The notes beneath the pieces are model-generated. The model saw only the letters and a list, made by a program, of their open reading frames with translations, did not search any database and was not told the origin of the DNA. From NCBI GenBank assembly GCA_028710385.1, contig JAQTUC010000002.1, positions 1 to 28,859 of the forward strand: a stretch of 28,859 nt of DNA, given 5' to 3'. Position 1 is the first letter of the stretch; every line of letters begins with the position of its first letter. The position numbers and the translations under genes are program-made. This DNA is from Candidatus Omnitrophota bacterium. Lineage in GTDB: Bacteria; Omnitrophota; Gorgyraeia; Duberdicusellales; 4484-171. Shown here piece after piece: positions 21,554 through 28,336 of the stretch.

Positions 21554-22129
21554 TTAATGCTGGGGGCAGTATTTTTTTGTAATAACAAAAATATTCTTTA
21601 TATACTGCGAAGATAAGGCAGAAAGTTTATTACCCATATTTCGCTCTAGCTCTATAGGTGTACTTGTCCTATTGAATTTGGTAAATATGTCTGTCGCTCC
21701 ATCATATAATTCCTCGGTAGCCTTGTAAATAATTTCTCCTAGCTGGGCATCATATCCTTTCATTAATGAGATATTCTTAAATTGTAAATCCTCCCACATA
21801 GCGTCTAAAACCTCAATATGCTGATGCACTATAGCAAGAATATTAGCCCCAGAAACATTAGCGTTACGAGATTCCGTTATAAGAAGATTCAAACGCTTCC
21901 TAATTAATGAAGAAAATTCGATTAAAGGAACAAATGACTTTAAAATTGATAATTCATAAAAAGCATATTCCAAATTATATTTACGTTCATTTTTTCTATT
22001 ACGCACAGACCAACAAATATTAATAATGAGTACTATAACGTTAAGTATTAAAGCCAAATAGTTTGCTAATGTTCTTGGGTCACAAATCTGCGCAAAAAAA
22101 GATGGGTTGGACTGGACGACTTCAGGCAT
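21554..22129 (-). CDS. Single-span membrane protein, third gene of the GHKL/STAS module
   Basis: 191 residues, family not recognised. One membrane segment lies near the N-terminus (about 22-41, NYLALILNVIVLIINICWSV). A basic stop-transfer patch (RNRKNERK) and about 145 residues of cytoplasmic helices follow (YELSILKSFVPLIEFSSLIR, LGEIIYKATEELYDGATDIF). There is no enzymatic motif. Its ATG overlaps the end of the STAS-like gene (ATGCCTGA), so it is translated with it. As the only membrane part of the operon it is the candidate effector or receptor, by analogy with partner-switch modules. This is inference. Confidence 0.65.
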   Translation of the reverse strand: MPEVVQSNPSFFAQICDPRTLANYLALILNVIVLIINICWSVRNRKNERKYNLEYAFYELSILKSFVPLIEFSSLIRKRLNLLITESRNANVSGANILAIVHQHIEVLDAMWEDLQFKNISLMKGYDAQLGEIIYKATEELYDGATDIFTKFNRTSTPIELERNMGNKLSALSSQYIKNIFVITKKYCPQH

Positions 22130-22472
22130 TTAGAATATCTCCCTGACTAGCTTTTAGTAATGCGGCATCAACATGATTTTTGATTTTATTTTGAATATGC
22201 TCTGTCGTATTGAACTGATATTTAGCGAAATACCCATCCCTGCCAAGCCTTTGCACTGGAATTTCAAATAATCCAAGAAAAAAAGATTTATTTATGCTTA
22301 CGATATTGGTTGGAATATCAATAATAATCTTTTCATAATCCTTTTCTAGCCTTTCGAAATCAAGGTTTTTGTCCTTAAGTTTTTTCAAGACAGACTCACC
22401 ATTCTCTCTCCCCACAAGAGACGTTTCCTCTGGAAGCAAAAAATCTTCTAACTTAATTGTTATTTGACTCAT
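22122..22472 (-). CDS. STAS-like protein (DUF4325 type)
   Basis: 116 residues. GRENGESVLKKL near residue 21 and the central KIIIDIPTNIVSINKSFFLG, then LFEIPVQRLGRDGYFAKYQF, match the STAS-like DUF4325 pattern (beta strand, short helix containing SFF, then strand). In classical systems, STAS proteins (SpoIIAA, RsbV) bind GHKL kinases (SpoIIAB, RsbW) and are switched by serine phosphorylation. S59 and S63 lie in the equivalent helix. The ATG directly follows the TAA of the GHKL gene, and its end overlaps the membrane protein start. The binding partner is probably the 447-residue protein. Confidence 0.7.
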   Translation of the reverse strand: MSQITIKLEDFLLPEETSLVGRENGESVLKKLKDKNLDFERLEKDYEKIIIDIPTNIVSINKSFFLGLFEIPVQRLGRDGYFAKYQFNTTEHIQNKIKNHVDAALLKASQGDILNA

Positions 22473-23816
22473 TTATTGGCTCTCCTTGTTCCTTTCCTCA
22501 AGATATTTTCTATCAATCCTAAAATTGCCTGCAAAGATTGTTCCTTCTAATTTGTTTTCTAAATATATGACTTTTTTATCGTCTGGTATTTGGTGGAGGT
22601 CTGCCGCTTTATTAAAAGCGATGATTCGTCTTACTTCCTTCATTGCGCCCACTTCTTTATTCACTATGGGGTAAGTGTAATCAATTATAATCTCAGCGTG
22701 CCCTGAAATCAAGTAAATTTCAGCCGCCTTTTTTGGTGATTTAATTGCGTCAATAAAGGTTAATACGTCCATTATACCCTGACCGCGAGTACTTCCTTGT
22801 CCAAATTCTGTTCTTTTTGAACTTATACCATCTTGTAAAGCCATCACAGTCCAAATTGCTTCCTCGTCTTGCGATTGAAAAATCTTTCCCTTAACTTTTT
22901 CCCATAATGGCTTTTGCTTATCTATTATGGCTTTAACCCTTGCTATGACTTCAGCAGCCGTTGATTTTTCATCTGACAGATTTTCGTAAAAGGTTTTCCC
23001 ATAGTTGATAATCGCGAAACTACAATTATGTTCATCTTTGTCATAACAACCTAAAGCATGCCATTTTCCTTCATTGTTTCCACAATGCTCTTCTGCGTTA
23101 CCTATGATTTCGCCTATTATACCTATCAAACTAGATTTCGTAGCTATGTTCATCTCAAATCCATTATGCCTTAGGCAATTATTAAAATATTCTGCCAATT
23201 CTTCGCTAGCTTTACCTTTGTTTGTCGGATTCAATCTTGAACCATCAATTTTTATAGTAAAATATTTGTCCTTGTAGTCAAAATCTACAATGTCTGCTGA
23301 AAATTTTTCTGCGTTTATCCCTAGTTCATTTAAGATTCCAAATGATAGTAAAAAATCATTAACTTTCTTCAACCTGGATATTTTTCCAGACAACCTTATA
23401 AAGATACCTTTTTTCTGCCAATAATTTCTTTCCTCCTTTATAATCCTATCAAACAGATATGAAGCAGATAGACTAATTTCTTTAGTATTCTCGTGTGTAA
23501 TAAAAATATCTCTTGGTTTTCTTCTTTTAAAAATAGTATTTAACTTCTCAAAGAATTCATTAGTAACCACGGGATTACTAAAGAAACAAAATTTTTCAGG
23601 TATCTCTATGGTACATACCTCGAGTTTCCTAGCTCTCTGCGCTTTTTTCTCAACGTAATAACGATTATATAAGTGATATTTTATTTTTATAACTCTAGGT
23701 AACCGCGCTTTCCTAGAAAGCCTTCTTTTTAATCTGCTTCTTATTTCACGAAAGAAAAGCTTTTTTTGTCTACGTACTAAAGATTTTTTATTAATTTTGG
23801 CTCTCTTTTTGTTCAT
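22473..23816 (-). CDS. STAS-like plus GHKL (histidine kinase-like) ATPase protein
   Basis: 447 residues. Residues 1-64 are very rich in Lys and Arg (KRLSRKARLPRVIKIKYHLY), suggesting nucleic-acid or membrane binding. Residues about 66-165 look STAS-like (TIEIPEKFCFFSNP ... YLFDRIIKEE ... GIFIRLSGKISRLKKVNDFL). Residues about 200-375 form the GHKL ATPase, with N-box GEIIGNAEEH at 235-244 and glycine-rich lid GQGSTRGQGI at 339-348. No H-box for a two-component kinase is present, so ATP may drive serine phosphorylation of a STAS partner or a conformational switch. A C-terminal extension of about 60 residues ends the protein. It is the first gene of a zero-gap operon of three genes. No strong ribosome binding site is seen. 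Confidence 0.75.
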   Translation of the reverse strand: MNKKRAKINKKSLVRRQKKLFFREIRSRLKRRLSRKARLPRVIKIKYHLYNRYYVEKKAQRARKLEVCTIEIPEKFCFFSNPVVTNEFFEKLNTIFKRRKPRDIFITHENTKEISLSASYLFDRIIKEERNYWQKKGIFIRLSGKISRLKKVNDFLLSFGILNELGINAEKFSADIVDFDYKDKYFTIKIDGSRLNPTNKGKASEELAEYFNNCLRHNGFEMNIATKSSLIGIIGEIIGNAEEHCGNNEGKWHALGCYDKDEHNCSFAIINYGKTFYENLSDEKSTAAEVIARVKAIIDKQKPLWEKVKGKIFQSQDEEAIWTVMALQDGISSKRTEFGQGSTRGQGIMDVLTFIDAIKSPKKAAEIYLISGHAEIIIDYTYPIVNKEVGAMKEVRRIIAFNKAADLHQIPDDKKVIYLENKLEGTIFAGNFRIDRKYLEERNKESQ

Positions 23817-23897
23817 TAATTTATCTATTTTTCCAATATTTAAATTTTACCAAACTAATTTCATAATATATTTTATACATATAATCTTTTAGCACAA

Positions 23898-24800
23898 CTA
23901 AATATTTAATGGGTGCCTGTCAACCGCCTGTTTTAACTGCTTATCATCACAACCTAGATAAAACCTTGCAGTAGTAGAAATATCGGAATGTCCCGCCAAT
24001 AGCTGAATATCTCTTAGATTAACCCCATTTCTAAGCATTAAAGTGCAAAAAGTATGTCTTAGTATTTGGGGAGATAACTTCTTTTTAAATTTTATTTTAG
24101 CCCTCAACTCTTTAAATAAAATATTTATTCCTTGCCCTGTTAATGCGGAAGCTTTTCTATTAGTAGAAACAAAAATATTATCAACCCCTGAACGCTTAGG
24201 TCTAAGCTTGAGATAATCAGCAAGGTATTCTTTGACGGTTTCATTAAGAGGAATTAGCCGTTCTTTGTTTTTTGCAAAAACCCTTATATATCCTCGCTCT
24301 AAGTTCAAATCTCCAAGCTTTAAGCTAAGTAATTCTTTTTTCCTTATTCCTGTAAAAAGAAACAATGCCAATATAGCTACGTTCCTAGACCATCTTGATT
24401 TATAGTATTTAGGCATATCTAAGCAAACTCGCATTAAGTCTCTGGCTTCCTCTTCATCCAAGAATTCAGGCAATCTCCTAGTTAATTTGGGCTTCTCCAG
24501 CCCCTCAAAAGGGTTTTTAGACAAATAACCTCTTTTTACAAGAAAGCTGCAAAATGACTTTATTCCTTGCATTGAATTGATTATCGTTCTAGGTGAGTTG
24601 CCGTTTACTCGTTGGCTGACAAAAAAACCCCTTAGATTAAGAGTAGTTAACGATTCTATGTCTGATTTTATTACTTTATAGCGTAAATACCTGCAGAAAG
24701 GATTCATGCTCCGTTTGTACCAATTAATGGTTGTAGGCTCCAGACAACGCTCCAAAAGCGAGTAATTAATGAATTCCTGAAAAGCATCTTGTATTTTCAT
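23898..24800 (-). CDS. Tyrosine recombinase (phage integrase family)
   Basis: 300 residues from ATG 24800; a GTG start at 24824 would add eight residues. The N-terminal SAM-like core-binding domain (FINYSLLERCLEPTTINWYK) is followed by the catalytic domain. Catalytic positions seen are R153 (TGIRKKEL), K177 or K179, R248 (QILRHT), H271 (LAGHSDISTT) and nucleophile Y281 (ARFYLG). The usual first His of HxxR is Gln (Q245). It lies 168 bases from the tRNA-Met 3' end and is oriented away from it, the usual place for the integrase of a tRNA-targeted element. It integrates and, with an excisionase not identified here, excises the element. Confidence 0.93.
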   Translation of the reverse strand: MKIQDAFQEFINYSLLERCLEPTTINWYKRSMNPFCRYLRYKVIKSDIESLTTLNLRGFFVSQRVNGNSPRTIINSMQGIKSFCSFLVKRGYLSKNPFEGLEKPKLTRRLPEFLDEEEARDLMRVCLDMPKYYKSRWSRNVAILALFLFTGIRKKELLSLKLGDLNLERGYIRVFAKNKERLIPLNETVKEYLADYLKLRPKRSGVDNIFVSTNRKASALTGQGINILFKELRAKIKFKKKLSPQILRHTFCTLMLRNGVNLRDIQLLAGHSDISTTARFYLGCDDKQLKQAVDRHPLNI

Positions 24801-24967
24801 AACATTGGCTATACGGGTAAGCACTTAAAGCTAATGGTTGATTTTTTGAGGTAATTACTAATTGGCGGGGTAACTCAGATTGGTAAGCAAATGGCTCATG
24901 CCAGATAGCATTTTTGCCATTTTCACCATAGACAGCTTGGGGGTTTTGAAAAAAGAATGGAAAGAAT

Positions 24968-25012
24968 ATGGCGGCGAGTGGATTTGAACCACCGACGCAA
25001 CGGGTATGAGCC
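24968..25012 (-). repeat. Proximal attachment site within the intact tRNA-Met
   Basis: The 45-bp sequence is identical to 17206-17250 and covers the tRNA from the anticodon arm to its 3' end plus one base. The match stops at 25013 on one side and 24967 on the other. Strand exchange occurred within it, most likely in the anticodon loop. Confidence 0.92.
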
Positions 25013-25042
25013 GTTTGCTCTACCAAGCTGAGCTACACCGCC
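24969..25042 (-). tRNA. tRNA-Met (CAT), elongator type
   Basis: 74 bases fold as a full cloverleaf. The acceptor stem is GGCGGTG with CGCCGCC, then discriminator A; the D stem is GCTC/GAGC; the anticodon stem is AACGG/CCGTT with loop CTCATAC; the T arm is GGTGG-TTCAAAT-CCACT. There is no encoded CCA. The first pair is G-C, and the anticodon stem lacks the three G-C pairs of initiators, so it is not fMet. Its likeness to Firmicute elongator tRNA-Met argues against tRNA-Ile2 with a modified CAT. Its 3' half is supplied by the integrated element. Confidence 0.93.
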
Positions 25043-25089
25043 AATTTTTCAAAATTATACCATTGTTAAGTAAAAAAGCTATATGTTTA

Positions 25090-26166
25090 TTACCAAATAG
25101 AACGGTAAATATCTGAAAGCGGAATGTTTAATTTGCGCGCTATTTTCCGGCAATCTTCATATTCCGGAGTTTCTTTTTTGAAAGTACCGCAAGCTACCCT
25201 GAATCTAATTTTCCCAAACCTTGTTTTTTTCAAAATGAAATTATATTTAAGCTTATCTCTCAGGTATTCGCTGTAACGCAGCCCAAAAGTAGTTGTATGG
25301 GAAAAAATTATGTTCCGTATTTTCTCAAAGTCCCTGCTTACGCATAAAACGTTTAAGACAAATGCCGGCCGGGATTTCTTCATTACAACCTGCTCAACGT
25401 ACGCTTCTTTTGCGCCGCAAGCGTAAAGCTTTTCAAAAACATCCTCAAAAATCTGCGGGTTCATATCATCAATATTCGCCTCTATTTTAATTATTTTATC
25501 CTTTTCAACTCCCGCAGGCTCATTCATAAGATAGGCAATTAAATAATCGGTTTCTTTGCATTTGCCAAAAGCAATGCTGTATTTTTCCAGGTTAAAATCA
25601 AAGTTAAGCTCCGACGCGCCCTTAAGCAGTATAGCTGCGGTAGGAGTTACTGATTCATAGCCTAAATTCCGGGCATTAATCTTTTTTCCCTTAAGAATAG
25701 AAAGCGCTGCCGCCGACGGCATACTTAAGGGAAAATCTGAAACAAAGATATCGCTCACATCAAGGTATTTAAGGGCTATATAAAATCCGCAGATTTCCAA
25801 AATTGCATCAAGTTTTCCCAAATGGTGGAATTTAAAATCAGCTGCTTTTGCCTTGTGGATTTTACGCTCAATTTCAAAAAGCTCTTTATATGATTTTAGC
25901 GCTTTCTTTTTTATGTCTTTTTCAAGCTTTGATTTTGAAATAAGTTTTACTATCTGGAAATAAGATAAATTCAGTTCCCCCTTAAATTCCAGGCATTTAT
26001 TGCTGTGATGGGAGTTTTTAATTTCTTTTAAAGTTATATCCAAATTTATCTTTAATTTTTTAAGCTCTTTTTTTAAATATGACAGCGGGCAACCCAGGCC
26101 GATTAAAGAATAAAGGAGCATATCTCCTGCTGCCCCTCCTGCCAATTGAAAATATATGTTTTTCAT
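25090..26166 (-). CDS. larC: LarC-type nickel insertion protein
   Basis: 358 residues. LarC (DUF111 family) inserts nickel into the pyridinium bis-thiocarboxylate mononucleotide to finish the nickel-pincer cofactor of lactate racemase-like enzymes. It shows the N-terminal GGAAGDMLLYSLIGLG (family SGxSGDM), the His-bearing FKFHHLGKLDAILEICG, YESVTPTAAILL, the second-half signature IEANIDDMNPQIFEDVFEKL and the ending TPEYEDCRKIARKLNIPLSD. It is a single uninterrupted frame, unlike the Lactobacillus gene, which needs a frameshift. Eight bases separate it from larB. larA and larE are not in the window. Confidence 0.9.
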   Translation of the reverse strand: MKNIYFQLAGGAAGDMLLYSLIGLGCPLSYLKKELKKLKINLDITLKEIKNSHHSNKCLEFKGELNLSYFQIVKLISKSKLEKDIKKKALKSYKELFEIERKIHKAKAADFKFHHLGKLDAILEICGFYIALKYLDVSDIFVSDFPLSMPSAAALSILKGKKINARNLGYESVTPTAAILLKGASELNFDFNLEKYSIAFGKCKETDYLIAYLMNEPAGVEKDKIIKIEANIDDMNPQIFEDVFEKLYACGAKEAYVEQVVMKKSRPAFVLNVLCVSRDFEKIRNIIFSHTTTFGLRYSEYLRDKLKYNFILKKTRFGKIRFRVACGTFKKETPEYEDCRKIARKLNIPLSDIYRSIW

Positions 26167-26174
26167 AGCATTAA

Positions 26175-26837
26175 CTATTTATTGATAAGGTGCGCAAAAT
26201 ACCCTGCGCCAAGGCCGTTATCAATATTTACGCAGACACTCCCTGGAGCGCAGCTGTTAAGCATGCCCAGAAGCGCGCTAAGGCCCTTAAAAGATGAGCC
26301 GTAGCCTACGCTTGTTGGAACGCCTATTATAGGCGAGGGGCAGATTCCTGAAATTATGCTTAATAAAGCTGCCTCCATCCCTGCAACAACAATTACAACT
26401 TTTGCGTTTTTTATTTTTTCCTTAAACGGTTCTATCCTGTGGACTCCGGCAACTCCTATATCGTAAACTCTTTCCACATTGTTGCCGAGGATCTCAAGAA
26501 ATACCGCTGCTTCTTCAGCAACGGGAATATCAGAAGTGCCTGCTGTAATCACAAGGCAATTTCCGCGCGTCTCATTAATTCTTTTTCCCAGAAAAGCCAA
26601 TTCTGCATCTTTATAATATTTAAGTTTACGGTGCGACTTTCTTAAAATTTCAAATTGCCGGCGTTTAAGGCGCGATATAAAAATTGTTGTTGTGTGTTTT
26701 TTAAATTCGCTGATTATGCAATTTAGCTGCGGTATGGTTTTTCCGGGCGCATAAATTATTTCGGGCAGGCCTTTTCGCTTTTCTCTTGCGATATCAAGCT
26801 TAACAAATTCAAGATCAACAAATCCTTTGTGTCTCAT
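26175..26837 (-). CDS. larB: LarB-type carboxylase/hydrolase for nickel-pincer cofactor
   Basis: 220 residues, slightly short for the family (about 240-250). LarB carboxylates nicotinic acid adenine dinucleotide and releases the mononucleotide dicarboxylate, the first step of the pathway. The PurE-like core shows VITAGTSDIPVAEEAA, VYDIGVAGVHR, VVAGMEAALLSIISG, VPTSVGYGSSFKGLSALLGM and NSC then VNIDNGLGAGYFA. The cysteine in LNSCAPG (C196) is probably the catalytic one. Its ATG overlaps the last base of the upstream HTH gene's stop (TAATG), so translation is coupled. Confidence 0.92.
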   Translation of the reverse strand: MRHKGFVDLEFVKLDIAREKRKGLPEIIYAPGKTIPQLNCIISEFKKHTTTIFISRLKRRQFEILRKSHRKLKYYKDAELAFLGKRINETRGNCLVITAGTSDIPVAEEAAVFLEILGNNVERVYDIGVAGVHRIEPFKEKIKNAKVVIVVAGMEAALLSIISGICPSPIIGVPTSVGYGSSFKGLSALLGMLNSCAPGSVCVNIDNGLGAGYFAHLINK

Positions 26838-27145
26838 TAAAGAACGAGGTCTTTAAGAATTGCCCAGAGCAGGACAACTATTACGAGAGAAGAAATTATA
26901 TAAAAATCATTGAAATACAGGAATTCGCGGAAAGCGTCCGGAAAGCGGTGTTTTTTATCGGGCAAATTGTATTTATTTTTTATGGTTTCTTTTACCTTGA
27001 AAATTTCTTCCCTTCTAAAACGAAGAAACTCTCCGGCGACCTTAAAGCTTGGAAGAAGATTTGTGTTTGCCAAATCTATGACTTCCTGTTCTGTTAAGCC
27101 CAGAATTTGAGACACCTCTCTTGTGGTTAATAATTTCTCTTTCAT
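26837..27145 (-). CDS. Excisionase-type HTH protein with C-terminal membrane anchor
   Basis: 102 residues. Residues 5-52 form a MerR/excisionase-like HTH_17 domain (LLTTREVSQILGLTEQEVID then LPSFKVAGEFLRFRREEI). After a linker, residues about 79-99 form one membrane span (FYIISSLVIVVLLWAILKDL) at the extreme C-terminus. DNA binding tethered to the membrane, or use of the HTH fold as a protein-interaction module, are both possible. It is one base-overlap upstream of larB and 70 bases downstream of the bactofilin-HTH gene, whose own C-terminus has the same kind of HTH domain. Confidence 0.8.
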   Translation of the reverse strand: MKEKLLTTREVSQILGLTEQEVIDLANTNLLPSFKVAGEFLRFRREEIFKVKETIKNKYNLPDKKHRFPDAFREFLYFNDFYIISSLVIVVLLWAILKDLVL

Positions 27146-27161
27146 TTTTGTTTAAAATTAT

Positions 27162-27210
27162 CCGGTGTCGGTTGTCAGCTGCAAGCAACTTAAAGCTGAT
27201 GTTGAAGGTT
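27162..27210. repeat. Micro-repeat cluster of GTCAGCTGCAAGC type
   Basis: The short gap between the bactofilin and HTH genes contains GTCGGTTGTCAGCTGCAAGC and AAAGCTGATGTTGAAGG, similar in style to 5704-5766. It is probably the same dispersed repeat family. Confidence 0.35.
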
Positions 27211-27215
27211 ATTTT

Positions 27216-27707
27216 TTAACGGTTTTGCGTAATCCAGTCCTCAACGCTTCTGCGGTCAAAAAATAAATTTTCTCCTTCTTTGGTAACGGGAATTTTACCC
27301 TTACCAACCCACTCCATTATTTTTCCTTCTTCTACGGCGAGATAATCCGAAAGCTCAGACAAGGACAATCTTCCCTGAGGCATTTTGCATTTTCCGTTAA
27401 ATATAGCGCCTTCTTCCATTACCAGTTTAGGCACTTCTATGTCTCCATTAACCTGAGCCGTTGAAGTTAAGGTGACCATATGCGTTGCCGTAATCTTTCC
27501 GGCTATGCGCCCGCCTAAAATCATATCTTCGCCGATAATATCCGCGTTTACTATGGCGTTTTCACCAACCATAAGGTTTCCTTTTGTGGTTAACGTGCCT
27601 TCAAATTTTCCGTTTATGCGCAAGTTAACCGGCTCGGAAAAAACCAGGCTTCCCTGCATGGTTGCATTTATATCCAGTATTTTCTCGTCTTCTTTTTTTC
27701 TTAACAT
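27216..27707 (-). CDS. Bactofilin with C-terminal excisionase-type HTH domain
   Basis: 163 residues. Residues 12-108 are a bactofilin beta-helix with the regular repeats NLRINGKFEGTLTTKGNLMV, VNADIIGEDMILGGRIAGKI and TSTAQVNGDIEV. Bactofilins polymerise into filaments that scaffold cell-shape and envelope enzymes. Residues 113-163 form an HTH_17 domain (RLSLSELSDYLAVEEGKIME then FFDRRSVEDWI). The fusion may link the scaffold to DNA or to a partner protein. Start: ATG 27707 preceded by GGGAGGTGAT, nearly a full anti-16S match. The leader upstream contains three hairpins. Confidence 0.88.
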   Translation of the reverse strand: MLRKKEDEKILDINATMQGSLVFSEPVNLRINGKFEGTLTTKGNLMVGENAIVNADIIGEDMILGGRIAGKITATHMVTLTSTAQVNGDIEVPKLVMEEGAIFNGKCKMPQGRLSLSELSDYLAVEEGKIMEWVGKGKIPVTKEGENLFFDRRSVEDWITQNR

Positions 27708-27728
27708 TCAAATCACCTCCCTTCAATG

Positions 27729-27774
27729 AGCGCACAACTTATGGCAGCCGAAGGCGAACATAAGTTGTCTGCGC
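27729..27774. repeat. Leader hairpin before the bactofilin gene
   Basis: ACAACTTATG (27735-27744) pairs with CATAAGTTGT (27760-27769), extended by outer GCGC/GCGC. It is the hairpin closest to the bactofilin ribosome binding site. Confidence 0.6.
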
Positions 27775-27892
27775 GAATTGAACCCCACACCCAGCAATAA
27801 ATACAAATTTTGCTTTACCCGCTGGGTGTGGGGTAAATTCAGCCTAACATTTTTCCTGCGCCACTGGGGACTTGGAAAACTGTTGGCTTTAT
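27775..27892 (-). repeat. Copy 3 of recurring intergenic motif
   Basis: A perfect 14-bp stem, ACCCCACACCCAGC (27782-27795) with GCTGGGTGTGGGGT (27821-27834), is followed by TAAATTCAGCC and TAACATTTTTC (27834-27855, identical to 16238-16259). Then come GACTTGGAAAA and TGTTGGCT, which close the second hairpin as in copy 2. It starts right after the mgtC-like stop on the minus strand. Confidence 0.75.
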
Positions 27893-28336
27893 TTATTTAT
27901 CACTTTTATCTGCAACTTCAAGCCTTTTTTCTACGTGCTTTAAGAAAGCAAGAGTGACAAAAGTGACTACTGTCGCGATAGCTGCTGCGCTGAAAAAGCC
28001 GCAGCCGACAGCCAAACCAATTGCCGAGCTCACCCATATGCTTGCCGCAGTAGTAAGCCCTCTTACGCCCTCAGTGCTTCCCATAATAGTTCCGGCGCCT
28101 AAGAAACCTATTCCGGTAACTACACCTGCCGCGATTCGCGAAGGATCCACAGGGACTTTTCCCTGATACATCTCAAAAACATATATGGAAACCAGCATAA
28201 TTAAACTTGAACCGGTGCAGACAAGAATGTGCGTGCGTAGCCCGGCATTTCTGCCTTTTTTTTCCCTTTCAAGGCCGATAATGCCGCCAAGAACAACTGC
28301 CAAAACTATCCGGTTTAATACTGTTACAAGATCCAT
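27893..28336 (-). CDS. MgtC/SapB family membrane protein
   Basis: 147 residues, the short form without the C-terminal ACT-like domain of MgtC. Four to five membrane segments are seen. Family signatures are GGIIGLEREKKGRNAGLRTH, CTGSSLIMLVSIYV and PSRIAAGVVTGIGFLGAGTI. In Salmonella, MgtC limits F-ATPase activity and helps survival at low Mg; the role of environmental homologues is less clear. Its ATG directly follows the tsaD stop (TAAATG), implying coupling. Confidence 0.9.
   Translation of the reverse strand: MDLVTVLNRIVLAVVLGGIIGLEREKKGRNAGLRTHILVCTGSSLIMLVSIYVFEMYQGKVPVDPSRIAAGVVTGIGFLGAGTIMGSTEGVRGLTTAASIWVSSAIGLAVGCGFFSAAAIATVVTFVTLAFLKHVEKRLEVADKSDK

Larger units (their letters stand above)
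17206..25012. mobile_element. Integrative element in tRNA-Met
   Basis: A region of about 7.8 kb is bounded by a 45-bp exact direct repeat (17206-17250 and 24968-25012) that equals the anticodon arm to 3' end of a tRNA-Met. A tyrosine recombinase gene lies next to the intact tRNA. The interior is richer in A+T than the flanks. It carries a phage-type repressor, small Cys-rich proteins, a lipoprotein, a BamE-like protein and a three-gene GHKL/STAS/membrane module. No structural phage genes, relaxase or recognisable replication protein was seen. It is therefore a small genomic island, satellite or degenerate prophage rather than a full virus or conjugative element. Confidence 0.9.

Noticed and set aside
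22473..23816. Classical sensor histidine kinase
   Set aside because: The GHKL fold is present, but no dimerisation H-box with a phosphorylatable His or sensor region is seen, and no response regulator is adjacent.
24766..25026. Open reading frame of 86 codons on the minus strand
   Set aside because: It is translated tRNA-Met plus the integrase leader; it overlaps the tRNA and has no homologue-like features.
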